Positions 22,428-33,239 of a stretch of DNA of 64,000 nt are shown here, piece after piece. Origin of the DNA: Pezizomycotina sp. ARF18 (lineage: Eukaryota > Ascomycota); contig AZLU01000019.1 in NCBI GenBank assembly GCA_002224055.1, forward strand, positions 247,819 through 311,818. Direction: 5' to 3'. A program made the position numbers and the translations under genes. The first letter of the stretch is position 1. Each line of letters starts with the position of its first letter. The notes beneath the pieces were generated by a model. It was not told the DNA's origin. It did no database searches and saw only the letters and a program-made list of their open reading frames with translations.

Positions 22428-22708
22428 CATGCGCAAAAGTAGGCAACAAAAGGCTCACAGAGGCTCAGGAACTGGGATAATGGGAAAGACACTTTCTCCA
22501 CAATTAGCAAACGAATCGACGCTATCTCGGAATTGGGTTACATTCCGCACAATATTCGCAAAGACACATTCGAGGACGCAGGAGTTAAAAGGGCTTTGTT
22601 ACTGTTATAACATTGATAGCGAGCTTTATCGACAACAATCCCCAAGTTTTGCCCGCAGCCGGTGCCATCGTCGCCGAATATGAGAAGTGTCTGAACGCCG
22701 CGGGTTAA
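22428..22708 (+). CDS. Hypothetical C-terminal segment downstream of GNAT-ankyrin copy 1
   Basis: Plus-strand phases give LTEAQELG, DNGKDTFSTISKRIDAISEL, GYIPHNIRKDTFEDAGVKRA, and then ASFIDNNPQVLPAAGAIVAE ending at a TAA at 22706-22708. It may be the last exon of the GNAT-ankyrin gene at 21110-22280 or a separate small gene. The helical region with GYIPHNI is reminiscent of the terminal helices of fungal ankyrin proteins, but I cannot name the family. Confidence 0.35.
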
Positions 22709-23240
22709 GGCATACCTAAGCGAAGGTTTTCTCAATATCTATGGAAATACTCGCCGATCCCACTTTGATTTATTAGTGCCAGGAAGATCGTAATTCGCTA
22801 TAAAATATTAAGTTATGCTACCAGGAATTAAACACAATGATTTCATGCATTTGGTGACGTCTCATGATTCTACACCCGTTATGGCTGCGGCATACAATGC
22901 TTTCGATTCAACCTAAGCAAGACAATGCGTAAGGGTATATTTTCCTGATGATGCTCTTTTACCATACAAATCGCGTCAAGAACATAGTTTCTGTCTCTAG
23001 GTATCTTATCTATCGTCTCCGTAAGAAAACCTTTCTCCCTGTCCTATGTCATATTTTTTTTATTTTCTTTGTCTCTGTGGGTTATTATAATGTTGTTATT
23101 CCGCTCTACTTTGCGAATCTTTCTGCCCCGAGTCATGGTTTTAAGTAAACGAGAAGAAAAGACTAGAAGCTAGTAATAAGTGGTCCTTCTTGATAATTGC
23201 GATTAATCCTCGATGGTATATAATTGTGAGAAAGCGGTGC
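22709..23240. other. Convergent intergenic
   Basis: Spacer between the ends of the two GNAT-ankyrin genes. A T-rich run lies near 23050-23065. No gene seen. Confidence 0.5.
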
Positions 23241-25189
23241 CTACTCCTCCAAATCGTCCTCTCCCGGCGCCTCCGACTCTTCCTCCTCCAGATCTTCCGC
23301 ATGAGAATCGTCTTCCTCGTAATCAGTCTGCCAGACTCCCCTCGTCAATGTGGGTGTCTTCTCCGGGAGGGCGGCCATCATAGGGTGAATAAGGACCAGA
23401 GACATCTTCGGTCCGCCATCGGCGAAGCTCAACAAGCGGCGGCGTACCCATAGCATGTTATTGTCGTTGCAGCACTCGGGCAACACGTCAGGAGAGAACT
23501 CGAGCAGAACTTCCCAGCCATGTCTCTTGATCACGTTGCGGTGTAGAGATGACGAAGTCGAGGGCGTATTCGATCTTGCCACCTGGAAGGTTTTTTTTTA
23601 GCAAAAGTGCACTGCGTATATGCGGAAAACAGATGAGGGACACTGGGCATGTGTTACCTCTCTGAAGTACATAGGCACTCCTCCCGCCACCCGACGGAGG
23701 CATTTCCGCAAAGTCCTTGATGTTGTTGACACTTGGGAGGATATTGTTTTCCAGGCATTTGAGGATGAAAAGCATCACCTGTGCGTACGCGCGCGCGAAT
23801 CCCCTGTTTTTCATTTCGCCATGCGGATGTCGATGGGGATCCACAGCAGCTCGGGACAGTTTTCAGTCTGATCGACGTCGGTCACGATCTCCCGCTCGTA
23901 AAAACGTTCACAAGCGTCGGCGATGCACGGGCCGCGTTAGATGCGACATCTAGAGAAACCAATGTTTAGCACTATTGAGAGTGGCCAAAATTTGAGGGGG
24001 CAATGTAAAACTTACTACACATTACGAATGCGACGCGAGGGCTCAGTATGCTGCGAAGGCAACACTTGCAAGTGCAATCGAACTGGTGGAGCTGCGTGAA
24101 TAGTTCGACGTTATCGTCACTTTCGGCGCCGAGCAGCAGTGCCTTACACTGCAGGTACCCGACGCGAAAGGCTCCAGCTCGTACTGGCAGTGCGTGCGGT
24201 ACTGACCTTCCTCCGTTTCCATCTTCTTCAGTGGGGTTTCGCCGATGTTATTCTTCGCGTCGAGGAGGTGACCGCTATTAATTTTTCGCGTCGAGGATGT
24301 GACCCGGTTTTGTGAGGCGAAGGATAAAAGCTACGCAGAGAGGTTTCATGTTCGCAGCGGCCGCGTGGAGGATCGTGTTACCTGCAGCGTCGACGTCGCG
24401 GAGTGATTCGTTGTATCGAAATTTGTTTAGCTCTCGCATGGCGTCCTCGTCGTCCAGGTTGTAGATCGCGATATGGAGCGGACAACCTGACAGTCGGATT
24501 GCTAGAGTGATATCTTTATCAGCGAGCCTCTCGTGCAATCCATACTTCGTATCCTCTTCCACCGAAATATGTCTCGCGGGGTGCGACGGGTTCTGCGGAT
24601 AGCAAAAGAACTCGTCATCCGACCCTCCTGAACCCCACACTCCACCAGAAGGAAGTGGCGTTGATCATCTCACGATCCCACACGTCCTCGTAGTTCTCAC
24701 AATACAACCGCGACCGTTTCGATACTTCCACGTTGAGCGCTGAAGGCAGGACGAAAAGTACTGCGAGTTTAGCTCCCGTTCGATGCCAGCGACCCGCGAT
24801 GAAGTTGACGAACCTCGTGCCGATACCCTTGCGACGGTAGCCGGCATGATGTTGAGGTGGTTGATGTAGCAGATGTTCCCTCATTGACGTCCGTCGGTGA
24901 AGACACCCGTTCCCATCCTGAGCTGTCGAGGTAGTGCTCCTCGCGCAGGCAGCCAAAGTCGTCGAAGAGATGGTGAGCGAGGGATTTGATGCTCGTTGCT
25001 GCAAGCATCGATGGCCGGTCTGAACTCCTCCCCAGGGATCAAGTGGCGTTTGATAACGTCGAAGACGAGGATGCCTAATGGCGCCGGTCAGTTCATCAGT
25101 AGCTGTGAGAGTGAGCGACCAGAGCCAGCCGCCTTCTTTTGCGCTACCGGAAGAGATGTCGAATTGAGCGGCACATTCATCTGTGTCAT
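23241..25189 (-). CDS. GNAT acetyltransferase-ankyrin protein with CTCKCC motif and acidic tail (copy 2)
   Basis: From ATG 25189: AQFDISSGSAKEGGWLWSLT, LGILVFDVIKRHLIPGEEF, LAHHLFDDFGCLREEHYL, then YINHLNIMPGYRRKGIGTRF, a complete acetyl-CoA loop (RRKGIGTR) preceded by the beta-4 strand. SFWWSVGFRRVG is motif B. The middle reads CPLHIAIYNLDDEDAMREL, VDAAGNTILHAAAANMKPL and LDAKNNIGETPLKK, i.e. about two to three ankyrin repeats. Next come QCKALLLGAESDDNVELF and FDCTCKCCLRSIL, a Cys cluster perhaps binding metal, then PELLWIPIDIRMAKMKNRGF and ARAYAQVMLFILKCLENNIL. The tail is very acidic (EEDDSHAEDLEEEESEAPGE), stop at 23241. Introns are likely near 24020-23955 and 23655-23585. About five frame changes. 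Likely role: sensor-coupled acetyltransferase (inference); substrate unknown. Confidence 0.6.
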
Positions 25190-25440
25190 CGCATTTTGAT
25201 TGTTCGTGATGGTGATTGTTGTGTTTGATGTTGATGTTTGTGTGTAAGGAGTTGGTGGAAAGAAAAAGGCAGCATTTTTTATTTTTTATTTTTTATTTTT
25301 ACTCCACGATCACCATCATCAACCAAGCTATTAAACCGTTCACAGTTCGCAGTACTTATCCTTCGATCACATCTAGCATTCTTCATCATTCATCATCCCA
25401 CTATCATGATCGCACCAATTCCAGGACGAATAGCACGGCC

Positions 25441-25786
25441 GAGACGATGATAAAGAGGGCGACATGGAGGAACGCGGATGCATCCGACGACACGAGTGGG
25501 AGAGGCCAATGTCACACATCACCCAGCCTGATCAACATACGGCTCGGGACCTCTACTCATGCACCATTTGATACATCCTCTGACACGGAAGAGGAGGAAT
25601 GATCCTTTGAGCGTCGACAATCTCCTCCTCAGCTTGACGTCTTCGTTCGGCGTTACGCCGCCTGGTAATGATGAAGCTGAGAGTGAGGCTACTGGGGAAG
25701 AGCACCGAAGACGACACGAGGAGTTAGAGCCTCAATGGGCTCAAAAATGGGGTCGGCGAGAAGAAAGAGGCCAGATCCGCACATGA
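25441..25786 (+). CDS. Hypothetical acidic protein fragment left of the Copia insertion
   Basis: MIKRATWRNADASDDTSGRG and PFDTSSDTEEEE, then in the next phase SVDNLLLSLTSSFGVTPPGN and HRRRHEELEPQWAQKWGRR, stop at 25784-25786. Acidic and Ser/Thr-rich, with no recognised domain. It ends 15 bp before the retrotransposon LTR, so the Copia insertion could have cut off a longer gene, but the stop precedes the insertion in this phase. Confidence 0.3.
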
Positions 25787-25796
25787 GAAATCAACG

Positions 25797-25801
25797 AAAG
25801 G
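25797..25801. repeat. Left target-site duplication (AAAGG) of the Copia element
   Basis: aaagg immediately left of the left LTR is repeated at 30563-30567 immediately right of the right LTR, a perfect 5-bp duplication as Copia integrases leave. Confidence 0.9.
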
Positions 25802-26106
25802 TGCTGGCGCAGATGTATGGTATGATATCTAATAATGTAGGATGGGATCGAACTTGTAGATTTGACTACAGAACTAACTAGACTAACTGAGGGAATACAC
25901 GATGCTATATATAATAAACTAATAATACTATAATCTTAATAATGTATATAATCTGCCTCGACGGCTCGCAGAGCCTTATCGTCGTAATCTCTCATCTCTA
26001 GCTAAGATCTTAATATCTCTAGCTAAAGTTCCTTGTTCTTAGCTATATAAACATTACTCGATACCTATAGATTTATTACCTCTTTAGTATACCTAATAGC
26101 TAGTCA
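25802..26106 (-). repeat. Left LTR (3' LTR of the element)
   Basis: About 305 bp, bounded by tgctgg and a CA end next to a purine-rich tract on the minus strand (aagggagg, the polypurine-tract position). It matches 30253-30562 along its whole length. The outer part keeps more GC than the inner part. Confidence 0.85.
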
Positions 26107-29100
26107 CCTCCCTTATCGATAATACTAGTAATCTTTATCCTATCTTTTATACCTATAGCCTTTATAGCGCTATCGTAAGATATCTTTATAAGCGGTTTAG
26201 TAAGTATATCCGCGATATTATCCTCCGATCTTATATATCGAGGCTATAGTTCCTTTCGAACTAGTTCCCTTATAAAGTAATATTATATATCGATATACTT
26301 AGTTCTACTATATATTTAGATCCTTTATAATACTAATAGTTTAATTATCTATATATATCTTATACTATTAGAAGCCTTAAACTTAAAGCTCGCTATATAT
26401 CCTTTAGTATCTAAAGTACCTAGAGAGCTTCCCGTAAAGCCTCCTCTATAGCTATATATTCTACCTTAGTACTGTAGTAGCTATAGTACGTTACTTCTTT
26501 AAATAGTATAAGATAGCTATTCTATTAAACGTTATATAGCCGGTAGTAGATCTATAAGTAAGCTTATATCCCTAGTCGGCGTCTACGTAGATACGTAGAT
26601 CTAGTATCTTATCCTCTATCTTACGGGTATAGTACGTAAGCATACGATCGAGGGATCCTTTTAATATCGTAGTATCTTCTTACTTACTTCTCGTAAGTTT
26701 AGTTTACTTGCTAACGTATTACTCTAGCGTCGAGATAAAAGGTATTAGTTAGCCTAGTAAATAGAGTATAGATTAAACTTCTACTATCTATTATATTATA
26801 CCGATATCTAATCCTTTTAAGGATACCTCCCTTTCTATAGAGTACTAATCCTAGGGGTATCTCGAGCCTAAATCTCTTAAAAAGCGATTATATATATAGG
26901 ACTAATAAGTATAGGCGACGTCGATCTCTAGACCTAGTTTATACTATATATCTAAGAAATAGGCTATTGGCCCTATATTCTTTATCTTAAAGTATAAACT
27001 AAGATCTCGCTTAAGTATCTTAACTTTATATTTATTAGATCTAGCTATTAATAGATTATCGACGTAGATAATTATTATTAGCTAACGATCCTTACTAATA
27101 AATAAGCTATTATTAAGCCGATAAACTTTAAACTTTAGTAATTTAAGAACTAAGATAAGTTCTCCGTATTATTCTAGTAACTATTTAAGGCCGTATAGAG
27201 TCTTTATTAACTAAACTATCTATTAATTCGCTTCCTTTTAGAGGCCTAACGATAATTCTTTACTTTAGTTTAGGTATAGGAAGGCCGTTATTATATCTAT
27301 CTATTTATTTAAGATTAGCTAGGCTACTAATATAAAAAATAGCCTTACTATTAATATCTTAGCTACAGTACGTATATCTCGTAATTAATTTTACTTTTAT
27401 ATAAAGCCTCGAGTAACTAGTCTCGATTAAGTATTAATCTAACCGGTAGTATCGCGCTTATACTTAAATACCTATTTACTATCGACGATATTATCTTTTA
27501 GAGGAAATCTTAGAACTATAGGTTTCTATACGTCTTATTCTTTAATCGAGGATAGTTCTCTATCGATATACGCTATCTTATAGTTCGTAGAGCTTATAGC
27601 TCTTTAGGTAAGTAGCTCTAGTTTATCGATATATACTATTAATCCTTTATAGGCCTTTCTTTAAGGCGTATAGCTATTAGATCTTTACTAACGTATCCTA
27701 GCCTATAGGGTATCTTCGTAGTTTAACTACTAGATCTTATCTTTAGCGATTCCGGAATAGCCTAATACTTTAGTTAATCGTTAGATCTATCTTATAGTAT
27801 CTACGTAACTTCCTCTAAGAGCGAGTATCCTCGATCTTAGCTATAGACTAGCGTTATCGAGATCTTCGCTCTTATCCTCGGCTATTCTAGCGTAATCGTC
27901 TGTAGATATCTAATTAACGATTAGAAGTTAAGTTTTAATCGTAATCTGCGCCGTCGCTATTTATCCTTAGACTAAACCTATTCTAAGGTGTCTTTAACGT
28001 ACTTAAGAGGATCTTTATTATCTCTACGAAAGTTATATACTTTAAAGGTTAATTTAATCGGAATCTAATATCTCTAGATTAGTACTTTATGATAGTAGGA
28101 TCTAGACTCGTAGATATTATAAGCTCTAGGCCTATAAAATATATCTTTTTAGTAATATTATCTAGCTTTTCTAAAGTTTACTATCGATATATATAATATA
28201 GTTTACTAAATATCTAAAGTTTAATATCGGGAGTTCTACCTTCTATCTTCCTACGGTATCGTCTATTTACTATCCTTTAGTACCTCGAGCGGCCTTAATA
28301 GCGTATAGTTATAAATTAGATTATAATAATTTACCGCCTTACCTATAGCTACGGCGGTAATTCTAACGCGGCAATATTACCTTTAATCTATCGATAAGAA
28401 TCTAATTAAGCTTCTTAGGTACGCTATTCTATTAAGATACGTATATAGCTAAGATACGACTATGATCCTACTTCGTTATAGCGTCTATCGATTAAGGTAT
28501 ATTTTTACTCCGTCGTATTATAGCTTAATAAGCTTAAGGTTTAACTAACGTTTAGCTATCTTAAGAGTACTATTAAAGTATAGAGTATCGTCTCTACCTT
28601 TTTATCTTTTATAAAATAGATCTAGGACTTCTAACTATTTTCTTTAAGGAAGGTAATAAACCCTATATAATCTCCGAGGCTCTTTATATACGCCTATTAG
28701 TAGAAATCTAAAAGATTATCTCTATTAGCTTATACTTACCTAAAAGGTTTCTCGCGTTTAGTATAGCCTTTATTTAGTAAGTCCGTAGGCTTATAGTTAA
28801 TATAGCTATAGATCTTACCGTTTTAGTAATACCGGTAACGCTTCTATATTAATTATTCGCTTAATATAATCCTTACCGATATATCCGAGCCGTTTATATA
28901 CTTCTTATATAGTAGCGAAGCTAAACTCTTCCTTATAATATTATAATCTTACCTAAGATCTCTATAGTCTAATTTATAGTAGCTTTAATTTTAGCCCTAG
29001 TCTAATTATCGTATACTATCTACTTATTAGATCGTTATTATATATCTTACCTTATCTACGCGCGAGATTAAGAATAGGCTATACTTTATCTTTAAAGCGT

Positions 29101-30252
29101 ATAGCGTATTCTTAAGTTTAATAAGATACCGCTATATCTCTACTAAGCCTTATAAATATTAAGCTAGTACCAATAGCCTATAGTACTTTTCTATTACTAA
29201 TCGTAATATTTATAGCTTTAAGAGGGGTTTATAGGTAGAAATACTTCTCTTATTATCGTTATATAAGAAGATACGCCTAAGTTAGGAATACTGATCGTTC
29301 TCTAAGAGCCGGTATCTTATACTAAGGTTTACTATAAGGCCTAATACCCGTTATTACCGCTATCCTTCTTATTCTTTATATGCTTCTATAGTTGGCCCCT
29401 TATATCTAACCTTATCGTAGTAGTAGTATTTACTTTAAACTTACGAGCCTTCTTATCGTTCTTTAGGTTTTACCTCGGCTATTCCTTCTAAATAGCGCCT
29501 TATTATCCTCGAGCTAACGTTCTAGTATATCGTATTTTACGCTTTACCTCTTTAACGAGTAGCGCCTTCTCGAGTATATAAAGGGTCGGTTCTTTACTAT
29601 TAAATCTTATCTACTAAAAGTTTATAATAAACGTCTCTAGTCGCTACTAAGGTTACTATAGATAAGATTAATAGCCTCTATATAGCTATATTATCTTTAA
29701 GCCTATACCTAGCTCCGTCTTCTTCGCCGTCTCCGCCTCGTATTCTCCGTTAAGATCGAGCTAATATTTATTATACGTTCTAATAAGATCTTAATACTTT
29801 CTATATAAATCTTAAATATTGACTTTATTCTTAAGTCGAATCTACCTTAGTTATTTCTAATATAAGGCTTACTAATAACGGTAATAGCGATATACGCCGA
29901 ACTTAAGGTATCTATACCTTATTCGCGCTACTATTAGTAGATCGTAGATAAGTACGTCGAGTCTCTATCTTAGTAAGCTTCGATAATAGTATACGCCTTT
30001 AAGTTATTGTTTAATCTTTAATACTAATTTTGCGGCTACCGTAGCCTTAAGCGGTTTACTAGTAATATCCTAGACTTTTATACTTAAGGAACGTAGTTAT
30101 ATATATACTTTAATCGAGGTAGTTTATAAGATTAGCCTTTAGCTTTACCTCGTTAAACTTTAGTAAGAGAGATATCGTAAGATATATCGTTTAGAGATTA
30201 AGAAGTAAGTCTATACGTTTATTAAGATATATTACTAACCGGGCTTATAACC

Positions 30253-30562
30253 TGCTAGCGTAGATATATAGTATAATATCTAATAATATAGGATAGGATT
30301 AACTTATAGATTTAACTACAGAACTAACTAGACTAACTAAGGGAATATACGATGCTATATATAATAAACTGATAATACTATAATCTTAATATAATGTATG
30401 TAATCTGCCTCGACGGCTCGCAGAGCCTTATCGTCGTAATCTCCCCGACATCTCCAGCTAAGATCTTAATATCTCTAGCTGAAGTCCTTGTTCCTCAGCT
30501 ATACAAGCATCACCTCGATGCCTATAGATTTGTCATGCTCTTTGCATGCCCAATAGCTAGCA
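30253..30562 (-). repeat. Right LTR (5' LTR of the element)
   Basis: About 310 bp, beginning tgctagc next to the primer-binding site and ending ...agctagca before the duplicated aaagg. Its right (outer) half has normal base composition and its left (inner) half is AT-shifted, the mirror image of the left LTR. Confidence 0.85.
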
Positions 30563-30567
30563 AAAGG
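30563..30567. repeat. Right target-site duplication (AAAGG)
   Basis: Copy of 25797-25801. Shows that both ends of the element are in place and that no large rearrangement happened after insertion. Confidence 0.9.
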
Positions 30568-31111
30568 CACCTCCCCGTGGTCAGGCTCTTGCCTTCTGCG
30601 ACACCGATCCCGCTCAGAACGCCGACGGCGAGGCTGAAGGAGACGAGCGGCAACGGATGGGGGGAGATATGCTCGACTGCTGCTTGATCCGGAACGGTAC
30701 TTTCGCGATGGCGGTGCGTCGAAGGTTTGGAGGCTGAGTTGGCGGCTAGTTCAGCTTCAGGCAGAGTGAAGAATCAGCCGACGCGAAGTACTGAGCGGGA
30801 TCCTGAGGGAAGTATCTTTCATCTTTTCAGTCAGAGGTCAAACCCTCGCCCCTCCCGGAAGTAGCACCAGCAGCCATCATGGCTCAGGTATACCTTTGCA
30901 ACCGGTTCTTCGATTGTCGTCACTTCATCTTCGCTAATCGATTCAGCCTCTCCGAGCCCCACGATCGAAGACGGGAGCTCTGAACAGGAAGGGAAGGAAG
31001 TTGTCAAACTAGACGAGGAAAGCGAAGGAGAAAGCGAAGAAGAACGCGAAGGGGCAACGTCAACTCTCCATGAGGAGTGCTTTACAGATATATATGAAGT
31101 AAAGTCGAAAC
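30568..31111. other. Flank right of the Copia element, no confident gene
   Basis: Normal GC resumes at once. Plus-strand phases give AFCDTDPAQNADGEAEGDER and MAQVYLCNRFFDCRHFIFAN, which could be part of a gene cut by the insertion or 5' sequence of the gene starting at 31112. Not recognisable. Confidence 0.35.
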
Positions 31112-32820
31112 ATGGCGAAAAGGGAAAAAGGAGTCAAGAGAAGAGAAGAGCCAGAAGGAAAAGAAGAACCAGGAACGGGAGAAGATTTACCTGGGGGGCA
31201 TACGCTGGCCCAACAAGTCATGGATAAAACCCAATACGGCAAAGGGGGCCAGTGGTCGCCGTCTTCCGCCCCCTCCCTCTCCCCCTCCTGCCCCACCATC
31301 GCTTCGCACCACCACCTACTCTCCCAGCAAATCCGCTTAAAACAACGAAGTCATCATTATTTCTCCGATTCCGAATTCGAACCTCCAACGGGAAAAAGTC
31401 CACCCACGGTAGCTTCTGCACCTGGGGTCGGAGGTCTGCCACTGGTGCCACCGCAGCAAGCGAATTTCCTGTTCCAAGAGCCACCTTATCATTCGAAGTT
31501 CCTACAGCAGCAAAGGTCTATCCAATTCGCGCCGATTTTGCAACAACCGAGACCGGCGTACCCGCAGCTACCGGAGGGACCAGCTTTTCCACACCTGCAT
31601 CGAGTAGGCAGAGGCCGCCGGCGGTCGTGATTTCGACGAACACAGGTCTTCATCCTCTAAAGGAGCCTTACTATCCGGGTATTCGTGAGTTCGTCAGTCC
31701 CGAGGAAGAGAAGGAGTGGGCAGTGTGCGGCCGTATTTTCGAGATGGCGAAGTTTGCGCATAACGTCGTCCTCAGGGAAGCTACTTTGTCGGTAAGGCAT
31801 TGAGACACTCGCCTGATACATGATCTATTTGATTTAACATTGTTTTGCTTCAGTGTTACTGACAAGGAATTGGATCACTAAATCTTCGCGCAGTTGTCAA
31901 AATTAATTTAGCAGCTATCTCAGCGGCCGTCCGCTCGATCTCTTCGGGCGTGGTCACAACGGGGGGCTGCACTTGATTTTCCGCCAGCGAGCGCCGGAGA
32001 TCCTTCAGTTACTCAACCAGGGGCCTCTTCATCAAATCAAAGTCAAAGTCAAGCAGGCCGTGGCATCAATACTAACGTAACAGCGACTAATGGCTCAAAC
32101 GGGCATTGTCTCCGCAGCACGAAGCGGTAAGCTCCCACGTTTTTCCTGTAACATCACTACCTACCTAAAAGAATTTCTCCGCCTTCACTGCTGATGATAT
32201 TTGCCATTCTAGGGGCAGAACAAACGTCCACGCTCGACGACGACGTTTCTATCGTAACACCATCGCCGAAGGAGGTCGTTATGGGGTTATTCGACCACAT
32301 GCTCAGTCCCGAACCATCGCCAGTGCCTCAAAATAACCCGCCGCCGGCTAACATGCAAACCATAATACCCTCGGAAGTGCCGCCGCGCTTGGGCTTCCAT
32401 CGCGTCCTCCTTCCCGGTGCTCCTCAGCCCATGATGAATCTTACGCCGCTCGCAAACCTAATGATAGAACGCGGCAAAGTCAACGCAGAGATCCCACCAC
32501 ATCTCCATCACGCAAGTTGTCGAAACCATCTTCTCGCGCGCTCCCTCTTCAAGGATAAAACACAGCAGAAAATCCGCAACGGGATGCCCGCTTTTCAACG
32601 CGCTCAAGGAGGCTGATATTCCGAGTTTAAGTTTCGTGTTGAATACGCCGTGCGAGTTCGTGCTCAGCCGGAAGCGCTGCCGGTGCTGGAGAAGGTGCTG
32701 CTGTTCACGTTTAACGTGGAGAGGTTCGAGGATATCGATTTGAGCGCGCAGGAGAACTATACGAGGGGGAGTTATAATTGGTTTTTGTCGCAGGTTATGT
32801 TTGAGGTTATGCAGAAATAA
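31112..32820 (+). CDS. Hypothetical Pro/Ser-rich protein
   Basis: ATG at 31112 opens MAKREKGVKRREEPEGKEEP. A Pro/Ser/Thr-rich stretch follows, then a conserved-looking block LKEPYYPGIREFVSPEEEKE-WAVCGRIFEMAKFAHNVVLRE before a donor gtaagg at 31792. After an intron (about 32127-32213, gtaagc...ttctag) come VSIVTPSPKEVVMGLFDHML and EVPPRLGFHRVLLPGAPQP, and in a last phase LPVLEKVLLFTFNVERFEDI and RGSYNWFLSQVMFEVMQK, stop at 32818-32820. The N-terminal half is probably disordered and the C-terminal half folded. No family is recognised. Two or three frame changes. Confidence 0.4.
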
Positions 32821-33239
32821 CACCGCCCTCGAATCGTAGGCTTGAGTTGAAGGTATTTCACGACTTTTTTCATGCAATGAGGGTTACGGTAATGGTTATT
32901 GAATTATCACGGACTTTATAAATATGCGTACATATGGTAACGATAGGCGGAGGGTATTCCTTTTTCCTCCGGATAATTTTCTCTTCATTTTCTTCTCACG
33001 AACCTCTTCTTCTCTCATTCTACGCACATTCTTTGGAGTCTTTTGACTACGAGCATTGTTTATAAGCCCTCTCAGTTGATCTTTATAGAGCACAAATTCT
33101 TTCTTATTAATGTATTATTGGAAACCATAGCCGTTTTTATATTATCATTATTATCCCATAAAATCTTTTCCTAAAGAACATAAGTATATTTCCTAGTCGA
33201 TGGGATGAGCGTTAAAGTCTACGAAGCAAAACGCTTGTG

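Larger units (their letters stand above)
25802..30562 (-). mobile_element. Ty1/Copia LTR retrotransposon, RIP-degraded fossil
   Basis: A 4.76-kb element on the minus strand with two LTRs of about 305-310 bp, a 5-bp target duplication, a polypurine tract beside the left LTR and, beside the right LTR, a primer-binding site (complementary on the minus strand near 30241-30252) like the half-tRNA-iMet site used by Copia and Ty5. A reverse-transcriptase box of the Copia type (..YVD.LL..) is recognisable on the minus strand near 27060. The interior is extremely AT-rich with TA-dominated dinucleotides, the hallmark of RIP. No open coding frame of any length remains; it carries dozens of breaks. Age cannot be taken from LTR divergence because RIP inflates it. 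Confidence 0.9.

Noticed and set aside
25797-30567. Copia insertion interrupting a specific gene
   Set aside because: The left-hand frame stops 15 bp before the insertion and the right flank gives no matching domain, so disruption cannot be shown.
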